NCBI RefSeq assembly: GCF_011046735.1 | Contig: NZ_CP049258.1 | Coordinates: forward strand, 5,226,001 to 5,290,000 | Direction of reading: 5' to 3' | DNA from: Nordella sp. HKS 07 | GTDB taxonomy: Bacteria > Pseudomonadota > Alphaproteobacteria > Rhizobiales > Aestuariivirgaceae | DNA: 64,000 bases | In this document: piece by piece, positions 36,317 to 44,601 of the stretch | How the letters are laid out: each line of letters begins with the position of its first letter | Numbering within the stretch: the stretch's first letter is position 1 | Program-made: the position numbers and the translations under genes | The notes under the pieces: generated by a model | Seen by the model: only the letters and a program-made list of their open reading frames with translations | Database searches by the model: none | What the model was told of the DNA's origin: nothing

Positions 36317-36563
36317 GGATTCAGCCCGGTAGATGATGGGCCGACTATGGCTGCGATCGGCCACATGCGGTACGTCCACTTCCGGACAAGCGATGAAGTC
36401 CACTTAAACCAGGACCTATTGCAGCTCGGCTTCGGCGAGGATGGTCAGATCGCCATGACCGCGGAGGTATGTGACCGGCCAGGCTTCATCCTTCCGACCT
36501 CTGAGCAAGGCCTTGCAACAGGAGAAGGGAAACTGACGGAGAGCATAACCGCATGGGGCCTGG
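36317..36563. other. intergenic gap between MFS gene and dnaB
   Basis: A 247-bp stretch with no supported gene. A run of open frame exists on both strands but no start with a ribosome binding site or recognisable product. It presumably holds the MFS promoter on the right-hand side (minus strand). I see no repeat of the families described here. Confidence 0.5.
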
Positions 36564-38063
36564 CTAGTTGAATTGCTCGGGCAGGTGGTCGGACTTGACC
36601 AGATCCTGGAACTTGGTGAGCGAGGCGTCGAATTGCAGTTCGACGATGCCGGTGGGGCCGTGGCGCTGCTTGGCGATGATGAGCTCGGCGACGCCGGTCA
36701 CCCGGTTCATCGTCTCCTGCCACTCGAAATGCTCAGGCGTATTGGGCCGGGGCTCGGTGCGGCCGAGATAGTATTCCTCGCGGTAGATGAACATCACGAC
36801 GTCGGCGTCCTGTTCGATCGAGCCGGATTCGCGCAAGTCGGCGAGCTGCGGGCGCTTGTCGTCGCGGTTCTCCACCTGACGCGAGAGCTGGGAGAGGGCG
36901 ATGATCGGTACCTTGAGCTCCTTGGCCAGTGCCTTGAGTCCGACGGTGATCTCGGTGACTTCCTGGACGCGGCCTTCAGAGGCGCGCTTGGCGGAGCCGG
37001 CAAGGAGTTGGAGATAGTCGACGATGAGGAGGCCCAGGCCCCGCTGCCGTTTCAGGCGCCGGGCGCGCGCCGCGACCTGCGCGATGGTGAGGCCGCCGGT
37101 CGCGTCGATATAGAGCGGCAATGTCGACAATTCGCGCGACACCTCGACGATGCGATGGAATTCGTCCTCGGTGATCTTGCCGCGGCGGATGCGTTCCGAG
37201 GAGATGGCGGATTGCTCGGCGATGATACGCGTCGCCAATTGTTCCTGCGACATTTCGAGTGAAAAGAAGCCGACGACGCCGCCGTCGAGAATGCGCACTG
37301 TGCCGTCCGGCTGATGATCGGCCTTGTAGGACTTGGCGACGTAGTAGGCGATGTTGGTGGCGAGCGAGGTCTTGCCCATGGCAGGGCGCGCCGCGAGGAT
37401 GATGAGATCCGACGCCTGCAGGCCGCCCATCTTCTCGTCGAGATCGCGCAAGCCCGCCGAAATGCCTGAAAGGCCGCCGTCGCGCTGATAGGCGCTGGCG
37501 GCCATGTCGACGGCTTCGGTGAGCGCCCGGCCGAATAGCTGGAAGCCTTGGCCGTATTTGCCGGTCTCGGCGATCTCATAGAGGCTCTGTTCGGCCGTCT
37601 CGATGAGATCTTTCGCGGTCAGGTCGACCGGCGTGTCGAAGGAGTTGTTGACGATCTCGGAGCCGATGTCGATGAGCTTGCGGCGTTGCGCCAGCTCATA
37701 GATGGCGCGGCCGTATTCCTCGGCATTGATGATGGTGGTCGCCGCGGCGGCAAGACGGGCGAGATAGACCGGGCCGCCGATCTCCTTCAGCGTCTCGTCG
37801 CGCTCGAAATAGGTCTTGAGCGTCACCGGAGAGGCGAGCTTGCCGGCACGGATGAGCGTCGCGGCCGCCTCGTAGATGCGCGCATGCACCGCCTCGAAGA
37901 AATGCGACGGGTCGAGGAAGGCCGAGACCCGGTCGCAGGCCTCATTATTGACCAGGATGGCGCCGAGCAGCGCCTGTTCCGCCTCGAGATTATGCGGAGG
38001 CGTGCGGTAGGAGTCGGTTTCCTGTTCGGGCTCGACCACCCGGGCGGTGTTTTGTGCGTTCAT
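36564..38063 (-). CDS. dnaB: replicative DNA helicase
   Basis: Hexameric replication-fork helicase of 499 residues. An N-terminal DnaB domain begins at RTPPHNLEAEQALLGAILVNNEACDRV, followed by the RecA-like domain with Walker A ARPAMGKTSLATNIA near residue 224 and Walker B LGLLIVDYLQLLAGS. The switch region ALSQLSRQVENRDDKRPQLADLRESGSIEQDADVV motif set is complete. No intein. It ends 247 bp before the MFS gene. The rplI gene that precedes dnaB in related genomes is 15.7 kb away here. Confidence 0.97.
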   Translation of the reverse strand: MNAQNTARVVEPEQETDSYRTPPHNLEAEQALLGAILVNNEACDRVSAFLDPSHFFEAVHARIYEAAATLIRAGKLASPVTLKTYFERDETLKEIGGPVYLARLAAAATTIINAEEYGRAIYELAQRRKLIDIGSEIVNNSFDTPVDLTAKDLIETAEQSLYEIAETGKYGQGFQLFGRALTEAVDMAASAYQRDGGLSGISAGLRDLDEKMGGLQASDLIILAARPAMGKTSLATNIAYYVAKSYKADHQPDGTVRILDGGVVGFFSLEMSQEQLATRIIAEQSAISSERIRRGKITEDEFHRIVEVSRELSTLPLYIDATGGLTIAQVAARARRLKRQRGLGLLIVDYLQLLAGSAKRASEGRVQEVTEITVGLKALAKELKVPIIALSQLSRQVENRDDKRPQLADLRESGSIEQDADVVMFIYREEYYLGRTEPRPNTPEHFEWQETMNRVTGVAELIIAKQRHGPTGIVELQFDASLTKFQDLVKSDHLPEQFN

Positions 38064-38194
38064 GAGTCTTTGATAGCGATTGCCGGTGTCAAAGGGCGAA
38101 TCTATTGGCGATTATGCGCGCTATCCACAGCCAGGGGAAATGCTGATTTTCAAAATCAGGTGATTCGCTCATATCCCCTTGTAACTTTGACAAA

Positions 38195-38911
38195 TCAGCC
38201 GCGCGCATGCCCGATATAGGTGATCGAGGTAGTCGGGAGGGAACCGAAGGTGAGGTCGAATCGCCGGTTGAGTCCGCATGGACCGAAACCGGCAAGTGGC
38301 GCCACGGCGAAATCATGCCGTTCCAGCTTGGCCTTGAGCTCGGCCGGGGTGATGAACAGGGCTGGATCATGGGTTCCCGGCGGCAGGAGGCGGAGAACGC
38401 TCTCGCCCAAAGTCACCACGACCAGCCTGGCCAGCCAGTTGCGGTTGATCGTGTCAAACAGGAAGAGACCACCCGGCTTCAGCACGCGACGGATCTCGCC
38501 GATGACCGCGTCGAGATCGCGCACATGCTCCAGCACATCGACGCAGAGCACGATATCGAGCGAGTTGTCGGCAACCGGCAGGCTCTCGCCCGCCCCGACG
38601 CGATAGTCGATGGGGAGGCCCGTGGCTTCCGCATGATTTTTGGCGATGGCAATGGCGGGTGCTGAAGGATCGACGCCGATGACATGAGCGCCGCGTTGCG
38701 CCAGGGCTTCCGACATGAAGCCGCCGCCGCAGCCGAGATCGAGCACCGACTTGCCGCGCCAGTCCCCGACGATCGGTGTGAAATAGGAAAGCCGCGCCGG
38801 CACCATGTTCTGCAGAAGCCGGAGCCAGCGGGTCTCGCCCGTCCACCAGCTCGATGCAAAGGTGTCGTAGATCGACAGATCGTTGCGGGCCGGATCGGGG
38901 GAGTGCTTCAT
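38195..38911 (-). CDS. UbiG-like SAM methyltransferase
   Basis: Class I methyltransferase of 238 residues, close to ubiquinone O-methyltransferase UbiG. Motif I is VLDLGCGGGFMSEAL near residue 54, post-I VIGVDPS, and the C-terminal half has DTINRNWLARLVVVTLGE, a UbiG-like pattern. The ATG overlaps the preceding membrane gene by four bases. In Hyphomicrobiales the genuine ubiG usually lies elsewhere, next to an aspartate kinase gene, so this could be ubiG or a paralogue acting on a different lipid substrate. Confidence 0.75.
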   Translation of the reverse strand: MKHSPDPARNDLSIYDTFASSWWTGETRWLRLLQNMVPARLSYFTPIVGDWRGKSVLDLGCGGGFMSEALAQRGAHVIGVDPSAPAIAIAKNHAEATGLPIDYRVGAGESLPVADNSLDIVLCVDVLEHVRDLDAVIGEIRRVLKPGGLFLFDTINRNWLARLVVVTLGESVLRLLPPGTHDPALFITPAELKAKLERHDFAVAPLAGFGPCGLNRRFDLTFGSLPTTSITYIGHARG

Positions 38912-39762
38912 TTTCTGTTGCGACGGAAGGGAAGCCAGTATGGCACATGCCGGCGGTAGGCTTCAAACTGATCACCGAAACGCGCTTTGAAGCGCGCTTC
39001 CTTGAAGAGCGGCCCGATGAGGCAGTAGAGCGTGAGCACGCCGGCAACCGTGAGCTGGTCGGGCGTCCAGGTCGGAACCGTCCACAAGGTGGCGGCGAAG
39101 GCGACATAGATGGGCTGTCGGCAAAATCTGAAAAGTCCCGTCCGCGGCATCGGCGGGTAGCGCACGGCGATGCCCCTGGCGATCGAATACCAGCCGAGAA
39201 GCCCCACTTGCAGCGCGAAGCCGGCATCGACGATGGCTTTAAGGAGGCTCAGCCAGGCAGCGGCATAGGCGCAGCACAAGGCGACGAGCAGGGGGCCTTC
39301 CGCCCGCCACCAGATGATTCCGCTCGGCGACCATAAGAGGAAGAGCGCCAGTACTTGCAGCGACGCAATCGCGGCATAGGTTGTTGTCGAGAGGTCGGCG
39401 CCCAATCCGGCCGGCGCCAAATGGCGCATGAAACGATTGCCGCCGCGCGTCAGCAGCAGGGAATGCGCGATGGGAAACTGAAGGAGAAGCATGCCGTTCG
39501 CGATGGAACCATACGGCTCCGCCAGATCTCCGAAGGACCGGCTCATGCCGTGATACATCATGACGATCATCGCCGCGACAGCCGCGATGAACAGGCTGTG
39601 GCACAGCAATCCGTAGCAGGCCGCAATGACTCGAGCGCCTGACGATCTGGCGGGAACGCCAAGGCGCTTTATATCTTTGATCTGCGCATCGGATTCTCCG
39701 AAAGCCGCTTCGCACTTTTCGGTCCGATGCTCTATCCGGCGCGCCGGTGGATTGATGATCAT
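38908..39762 (-). CDS. membrane methyltransferase, ICMT/MddA-like
   Basis: Integral membrane protein, up to 284 residues, with about six helices. The C-terminal segment TGLFRFCRQPIYVAFAATLW and EARFKARFGDQFEAYRRHVPYW is typical of isoprenylcysteine-methyltransferase-like enzymes, including methanethiol methyltransferase MddA. The start is doubtful: the open frame begins in a family A repeat whose translation makes the first about 30 residues. The real N-terminus may be near KRLGVPARSSGARVIAACYG, where ATA stands at 39670-39672, or further in. Coupled to the UbiG-like gene by an ATGA overlap. Confidence 0.7.
   Translation of the reverse strand: MIINPPARRIEHRTEKCEAAFGESDAQIKDIKRLGVPARSSGARVIAACYGLLCHSLFIAAVAAMIVMMYHGMSRSFGDLAEPYGSIANGMLLLQFPIAHSLLLTRGGNRFMRHLAPAGLGADLSTTTYAAIASLQVLALFLLWSPSGIIWWRAEGPLLVALCCAYAAAWLSLLKAIVDAGFALQVGLLGWYSIARGIAVRYPPMPRTGLFRFCRQPIYVAFAATLWTVPTWTPDQLTVAGVLTLYCLIGPLFKEARFKARFGDQFEAYRRHVPYWLPFRRNRK
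39684..39733. repeat. family A palindromic repeat
   Basis: GCGCATCGGATTCTCCGAAA faces CACTTTTCGGTCCGATGCTCTA, a nested palindrome with the same ends as the copies at 234-308 and 1331-1378. It lies over the presumed start of the membrane methyltransferase gene. Confidence 0.75.
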
Positions 39763-39832
39763 TCCTCCCCTACGCCCCAGGCCGCACGCTATTCCGTAGA
39801 TGCCTGAGTATCAAGCTTGGATGCGCAGGGCG

Positions 39833-40579
39833 TCAATGCCACTCATTGGCGGGGAACATCAGGGTATTCTTGAGCACCACGCCGGGCGGCAGGCGCAATT
39901 GCAGCAGCACCACTTCCGCCACATCATCCGACGACATCATGCCGCTGCGGCTTTCCGATCCCGCCGGATGGAGATCTACATTGAGAATATCCCAGAAGGG
40001 CGTGTCGACACTGCCCGGGCAGACGGTCGATACACGGATGCCACGCGAGACCATTTCCCGTCCGAGGCATTCCATGAAACCCATCACCGCCCATTTGCTG
40101 GCGCAATAGCCCGACCAGTCGGCATAGCCGGTCGTGCCGGCCGAAGACGCGATGGCGACGAAGTCGCCGCGCGCCTGGGCCAGCATAGGTCTCAACGCGG
40201 CCTTGATGGTGTGAGCGGCGCCGTGGAAATTGACGTCCATCATCTGGCGCCAGTCTTCGGGATCGGCGCTCTCGACCGGTCCGATCGTGCCGATGCCGGC
40301 ATTGGCGATGACGATGTCGAGCCGGCCGAGGCGGCTCACGGTATCGCCGACCACGCGCTCCGTCGCCGCGAAATCGCGGACATCGAGGCGGGTGAAGAAA
40401 GCCTGTCCGTTGGCGGCCTCGATCTCGCGCACGACGGCGGAGCCATGCGCCTCATTGCGTCCAAGCACGCCCACATGCGCGCCGTCGCGGGCGAGCTTGA
40501 GCGCGATCGCCCGGCCGAGTCCGCGTGTCGCTCCGGTGACCAGCGCGATGCGTCCGGCGAGCGGGCGTTCCTCTGTCAT
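39833..40579 (-). CDS. short-chain dehydrogenase, end of catabolic operon
   Basis: SDR of 248 residues. TGATRGLGRAIALKLARDG is the cofactor site (residues 14-33), NAGIGTIG near residue 91, catalytic Ser in IASSAGTTG and Tyr-Lys in YCASKWAV near residue 156. It lies two bases after the Gfo/Idh/MocA oxidoreductase and is the last of nine coupled genes starting at 48914. It probably oxidises or reduces a hydroxyl group of the operon's substrate. The substrate is unknown. Confidence 0.9.
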   Translation of the reverse strand: MTEERPLAGRIALVTGATRGLGRAIALKLARDGAHVGVLGRNEAHGSAVVREIEAANGQAFFTRLDVRDFAATERVVGDTVSRLGRLDIVIANAGIGTIGPVESADPEDWRQMMDVNFHGAAHTIKAALRPMLAQARGDFVAIASSAGTTGYADWSGYCASKWAVMGFMECLGREMVSRGIRVSTVCPGSVDTPFWDILNVDLHPAGSESRSGMMSSDDVAEVVLLQLRLPPGVVLKNTLMFPANEWH

Positions 40580-40581
40580 GG

Positions 40582-41523
40582 CTATTCCCTCCCGAGTGAT
40601 GAAAGAGCCGCTCCGGCGATCTCGAGGCCGGCCAAGGCATCGCGCGCGGTGACGACGCTGGGGCGCTCTCCGGCGCGGATACAGTGGACGAAATAGGACA
40701 CCTCGTTGAGAAGGGAATCGTCCGGCCCCAGCTCGGCGAGGTCGATGCTACGCGGCTTGTCGCCATACTGGCGGATATAGGTGCCGGTCTCGAAGTCGAT
40801 GCCGCCGCGCTCAGCCACGATCTCGATGCGATCGGGCGCGGCCTCGCCCGGATAGGTCCAGGAGGTGGCGAGCGACCAGACGGCGCCCGTGTCGCCTTTG
40901 GCCGTCACCATGGTTTGCGATCGCTGCGCGCCGTCCGGGCTCCGCCAAGCGTGAACGTCCCTGGCCGTGCCGCCCGTCATCCATAAAGCGAGATCGATGT
41001 CGTGGATCATCGTCATCATGATGGGATCTATGTCGGGATAGCGCACCGCATGGCTGTCGTCGCGGTGACGCCTGGCGCTGAAGGAGAGCACGCGGCCGAT
41101 CTCGCCCGATCCGATGATATCGGCGATCCGGCGATGAGGCGCGGAGAAACGCAGCACATGCCCGGGCAGCACGAAGGCCGGGCCGCGCGCGTCTGCCTCG
41201 ACCAGGGGAAGGGCTTGCGACGCCGTCATGGCCATGGGCTTTTCGACGAGCGCCGGAATGCCGAGCTCAAGGGCCGCGAGCGCCAGCGGCACATGCGTCT
41301 GGCCCGGCGAGGCGATGATGACGCCATCGGGCCTGGTGTGCCGCAACAGGTCGATGATGTCGCCGCCCCAGTCCTTGACGCCATGGCGCTCGGCGGCCGT
41401 CCTGGCGGCCGTCTCATTGCGATCGGCGATGGCCACGACTTGCGCATCCGGGATACGAGCGATGACGCTCAAATGCTCCTGGCCGAAGAGTCCGGCGCCG
41501 GCGAGGGCGAGCTTTACCGCCAT
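40582..41523 (-). CDS. Gfo/Idh/MocA family oxidoreductase
   Basis: NAD(P)-dependent dehydrogenase of 313 residues. The Rossmann motif ALAGAGLFGQEH is at residues 5-16, the hallmark EKPMA motif near residue 92. Family members act on sugars, inositols and related polyols. The ATG overlaps the dehydratase stop as TAATG; a longer in-frame start far upstream is over the dehydratase gene and is rejected. Eighth gene of the operon. Confidence 0.92.
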   Translation of the reverse strand: MAVKLALAGAGLFGQEHLSVIARIPDAQVVAIADRNETAARTAAERHGVKDWGGDIIDLLRHTRPDGVIIASPGQTHVPLALAALELGIPALVEKPMAMTASQALPLVEADARGPAFVLPGHVLRFSAPHRRIADIIGSGEIGRVLSFSARRHRDDSHAVRYPDIDPIMMTMIHDIDLALWMTGGTARDVHAWRSPDGAQRSQTMVTAKGDTGAVWSLATSWTYPGEAAPDRIEIVAERGGIDFETGTYIRQYGDKPRSIDLAELGPDDSLLNEVSYFVHCIRAGERPSVVTARDALAGLEIAGAALSSLGRE

Positions 41524-42464
41524 TACACGGTTCCCTCGGGCCCGGCGCCGCAGACCAGTGCGCAGACATGCCTGGCGCCCTTGAGCTGTGGCAGGTTCTG
41601 GCGCAAAGCGGCGATCGAGGCGGCGCCTGAGAGATCGGCGGCGATGCCCATTTCGAACCACAGGAAACACGAGGCCTCCGCCATCTCCTCATCGCTGACG
41701 AGCACGATGTCGTCGACCGTGGCGCGGACGGTTTCATAGATGCGCTCGTCGGTGCGCCGGCAGCTCATGGTCGGCACCCGTGAGGTCACTTCGGAAAGCG
41801 TCACCACATGGCCGGCATCGAGACTGGCCTTGAGCGTCGGCGAGCCTGTGGGCTCGATGCCGATGATGCGAATGTCGGGCCGCTTCGCCTTCAGCGCCGT
41901 GCCAAGACCGGAAATGAGCCCGCCGCCGCCAATGGCGATGAGAATCGCATCGATATCGGGAAGGTCGTCGAGGATCTCGAGGCCGAGCGTACCTTGCCCA
42001 GCGACGACGAGCGGGTCGGCGAAGGGATGGAAATAGGCCGCTCCCGTTTTCGCCGCATAGTCATGCGCCGCCTGGTTGGATTGGCTCCATTCGTCGCCGA
42101 CGATCTCGACCTTGGCGTTCCAGGCCTTCATCTTGGCGACCTTGGCGGGCGAGACATTCGACGGGACGAAGATGGTCGCCGGCACCTTGGCCGCGAAGGC
42201 GGTGCGCGCCACCGCGAGGCCGTGATTTCCGCCCGAGGCCGTGGTGATGCCGCCTTTGATCTCGTCCTTGCCGGCGCCGAGAAGCCGGTTCATCGCGCCG
42301 CGCGCCTTGAACGAGCCCGTCACCTGCAGGCATTCGAGCTTGAGCGTCACCTTCGGCGCGCCGCTCAGGGAGGACTGAAGCTGATCCAGCGCCAGCACGG
42401 GCGTGCGCCGGATATGGGGGGCGATGCGGGTGCGCGCCGCCTCGATATCCTGGATGCTGATTAT
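41523..42464 (-). CDS. PLP-dependent threonine/serine dehydratase-like (EutB-like), ATA start
   Basis: Fold-type II PLP enzyme of 313 residues if it starts at ATA (42464). The PLP lysine is in TGSFKARGAMNR, with ASGGNHG and the phosphate loop GGGGLISGLG. The expected N-terminus IISIQDIEAARTRIAPHIRR is in frame, preceded by AGGAGA with proper spacing, but the codon where ATG belongs is ATA. The next in-frame start is GTG at 42398, which would drop 22 conserved residues. The junction reads TCATAATC; one G to A change from TCATGATC would explain both the TAA stop of the upstream gene and the ATA. It resembles EutB of ectoine use. Confidence 0.8.
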   Translation of the reverse strand: MISIQDIEAARTRIAPHIRRTPVLALDQLQSSLSGAPKVTLKLECLQVTGSFKARGAMNRLLGAGKDEIKGGITTASGGNHGLAVARTAFAAKVPATIFVPSNVSPAKVAKMKAWNAKVEIVGDEWSQSNQAAHDYAAKTGAAYFHPFADPLVVAGQGTLGLEILDDLPDIDAILIAIGGGGLISGLGTALKAKRPDIRIIGIEPTGSPTLKASLDAGHVVTLSEVTSRVPTMSCRRTDERIYETVRATVDDIVLVSDEEMAEASCFLWFEMGIAADLSGAASIAALRQNLPQLKGARHVCALVCGAGPEGTV

Positions 42465-43474
42465 GACAGGTCTCCTTCATAGAGCGAGGCCACCACCAGG
42501 CAGCAATTGCCGGGCTTCACCCGGCCGGGCTGGCGGCGCCCATAGAGGATGCCGTCGGCTTGATAGTGGAGCAGGTCGGGCGGGCGCGTCGGGTCCCACA
42601 GGCAATGGATGCGCCCCGCCTCTTCGCCGGCTTTCACCTTCTGACCATTGGGATGGGAGGGCTCGAAGACGCCGTCCATCGTCGCATAGACATGCGCCTT
42701 GTTGCCGGCGAGATCCAGGATACGCCTGTCGGGCCGGGGTTCCGGCTTCTTGGCCTGGGGCAGGACACCCAGATGCGCCAGCACATTGCGCACGCCCCGG
42801 CGGCAGATGGCGAGGCCTTCGAGCGAGACGGTGCCACCGCCGCCCATCTCGGTACCGACGGTGACGAGGCCGGCATGGCAGGCGGCCGCCGTCGCGGTAC
42901 GTGTGTCGCCGTGATTGCTGATGACGACGGCGAGCGGCGCGTCGAAGGCGAGCGCCGCCGCGATATTGCGCCGGAGCAGATCGGGATTGTCGGTCGGCTC
43001 GACGATGGCGCTGGGGAGGATGTCGAGCGAGGAGCCGCCGGAGTGAAGGTCGAGGAAGGCATCGCCGCGCGGGAAGATCTCGCGTGTCATATAGGCCGAG
43101 ATCTGCTGGGTGATCGTGCCCTTGGGATCGCCGGGGAAGGTGCGGTTGAAATTGAGTCCGTCGACCGGCGAGGTGCGCCGCCCGGCCATGACAGCATGCA
43201 CATTGATCGTCGGCAGCAGGATGAGGCGGCCCTGGATCTCCTTCGGATCGAGATCGCGGATCAGCTCGCAGATGGTGATCGGGCCTTCATATTCATCGCC
43301 ATGATTGCCGCCTTCGATGATGACCGTCGGCCCCTTGCCGTTGCTGATGACGCAGAGCGGGATGCGTGTGACGCCCCAGGCATCGTCATGCGGCGAATGG
43401 GGGATGTTGACGAATCCGGTCTGCTTGCCGGGCCGGTCGAAGTCGATCGTGGTAAAGCCGGCAGCGCCTGTCAT
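42461..43474 (-). CDS. DoeB-like N-acyl deacylase (AstE/AspA family)
   Basis: Zinc-dependent deacylase of 337 residues in the succinylglutamate desuccinylase/aspartoacylase family, closest in pattern to N-alpha-acetyl-diaminobutyrate deacetylase DoeB/EutE of ectoine degradation. The metal ligands appear in EGGNHGDEYEGP near residue 55 and FLDLHSGG near residue 142; EMGGGG follows. The C-terminal domain is the family beta domain (GVFEPSHPNGQKVKAGEEAG). The ATG overlaps the previous gene as ATGA. No ectoine hydrolase gene is present, so the substrate need not be ectoine-derived. Confidence 0.88.
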   Translation of the reverse strand: MTGAAGFTTIDFDRPGKQTGFVNIPHSPHDDAWGVTRIPLCVISNGKGPTVIIEGGNHGDEYEGPITICELIRDLDPKEIQGRLILLPTINVHAVMAGRRTSPVDGLNFNRTFPGDPKGTITQQISAYMTREIFPRGDAFLDLHSGGSSLDILPSAIVEPTDNPDLLRRNIAAALAFDAPLAVVISNHGDTRTATAAACHAGLVTVGTEMGGGGTVSLEGLAICRRGVRNVLAHLGVLPQAKKPEPRPDRRILDLAGNKAHVYATMDGVFEPSHPNGQKVKAGEEAGRIHCLWDPTRPPDLLHYQADGILYGRRQPGRVKPGNCCLVVASLYEGDLS

Positions 43475-44571
43475 GTTGTCCTCTTTCTGATCGTTTCGAT
43501 GGATTGCCTGAGGCTTTGCGCTTCATCCGGCGCCAATGCCCCAAACGCCATCTCGCAATGATATTCATCCTGCGGCGCCAATATGCGCAGACGGCCATTG
43601 GCCTTCTCCGCCGTATAGCCGTTGGGATCGGCGGTGGCCGGCAGCATCAATCCGAGGGCATCCTGGTCGCCGCTGCGGCTGATCCAGCGCACGCCACGAT
43701 CGAGTTGCTGTGGACGATGGCTCACGAAATCGGCCGAGCCATCGGGAAGCAGCTGCATGCTGTGCGCCCATCCTGTCTCGTCGGCGCGGCAGTCGAGCGA
43801 GAAAACAAGCTCGGGATCGATTGCTTCGCCCGGTCGGATCTGCCGATGCCGGGCGGGATCGGCGAGGGTGGCGTCCAGAAGCTGGCGATGGCGCGCCGAG
43901 GGCGTGGCATTGCCCGGCAAGGTGGCGCGGACCCGCATATGACGTGGATCATCGGGCGCCGTGTCGATGAGCGCCGCGCTGTCGATCGGCCGGAAATTGA
44001 TGTGAGCCAGATACATCAGCTCCATCGGCCCTTGTTTCATGTTGCGGACGGACAAAGTGGCGCGGATGCGCCCGCCCTTCGCGCCGAGCTTGATGACGGG
44101 CACCGCTACGTAATTATGCGTGAACGCGACCCGATGACGGTAGCTGCCGGAAAGCGCCATATAGGGCCCGCGCTCGTCCCGGCCGACGATGAGATGAGCC
44201 TCTTGATAAATCGCATTCGGAAGCTCGCCGTGCAGCGGATGCGTATCGCCCGGCCCCGGATTACCCATGGCGGTGACACCGCAATGGATGAAGAACGCGC
44301 CGTAATTGGAGAGATAGTCCTGGGTGGCGACCGGTTCGTCGAACATCGAGCCCATGGTGAGGCGGCGCCCGAAGAATGTGGCATCCCAGATCTGCTGGCC
44401 GTGGAAGGGCAGCAGATCGAGCTGGCCCGCGTCATTGGCGATCGTGAGTCCGGCGACGCCGCTGCCATAGAGGAAGGCGGTGGCGGTCATGCCTGCATGC
44501 TCCGCAACCACAGCGGACGCCCGGGTGAAATGCTCGGGCCGAAAGGGGATGATGACAGGGTCAGGTGACAT
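43471..44571 (-). CDS. DUF4432 family, mutarotase-like protein
   Basis: Protein of 366 residues in the galactose-mutarotase-like superfamily (DUF4432). Recognisable segments are GNPGPGDTHPLHGELPNA near residue 103, a putative active-site His in this loop, and LMYLAHINFRPID near residue 193. No signal peptide, so it is cytoplasmic. Such proteins are found in sugar and polyol operons and may interconvert anomers or epimers. It overlaps the DoeB-like gene by four bases and follows the amidohydrolase by 30 nt. Confidence 0.82.
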   Translation of the reverse strand: MSPDPVIIPFRPEHFTRASAVVAEHAGMTATAFLYGSGVAGLTIANDAGQLDLLPFHGQQIWDATFFGRRLTMGSMFDEPVATQDYLSNYGAFFIHCGVTAMGNPGPGDTHPLHGELPNAIYQEAHLIVGRDERGPYMALSGSYRHRVAFTHNYVAVPVIKLGAKGGRIRATLSVRNMKQGPMELMYLAHINFRPIDSAALIDTAPDDPRHMRVRATLPGNATPSARHRQLLDATLADPARHRQIRPGEAIDPELVFSLDCRADETGWAHSMQLLPDGSADFVSHRPQQLDRGVRWISRSGDQDALGLMLPATADPNGYTAEKANGRLRILAPQDEYHCEMAFGALAPDEAQSLRQSIETIRKRTT

Positions 44572-44601
44572 GGAGCGTCTGATATCCGGGCGGGAAGGCG
44601 A

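Noticed and set aside
38143-38159. CTGATTTTCAAAATCAG palindrome as a regulatory site before dnaB
   Set aside because: A 17-bp palindrome is real but A/T-rich core hairpins of this size can occur by chance, and no second copy or promoter context was found.
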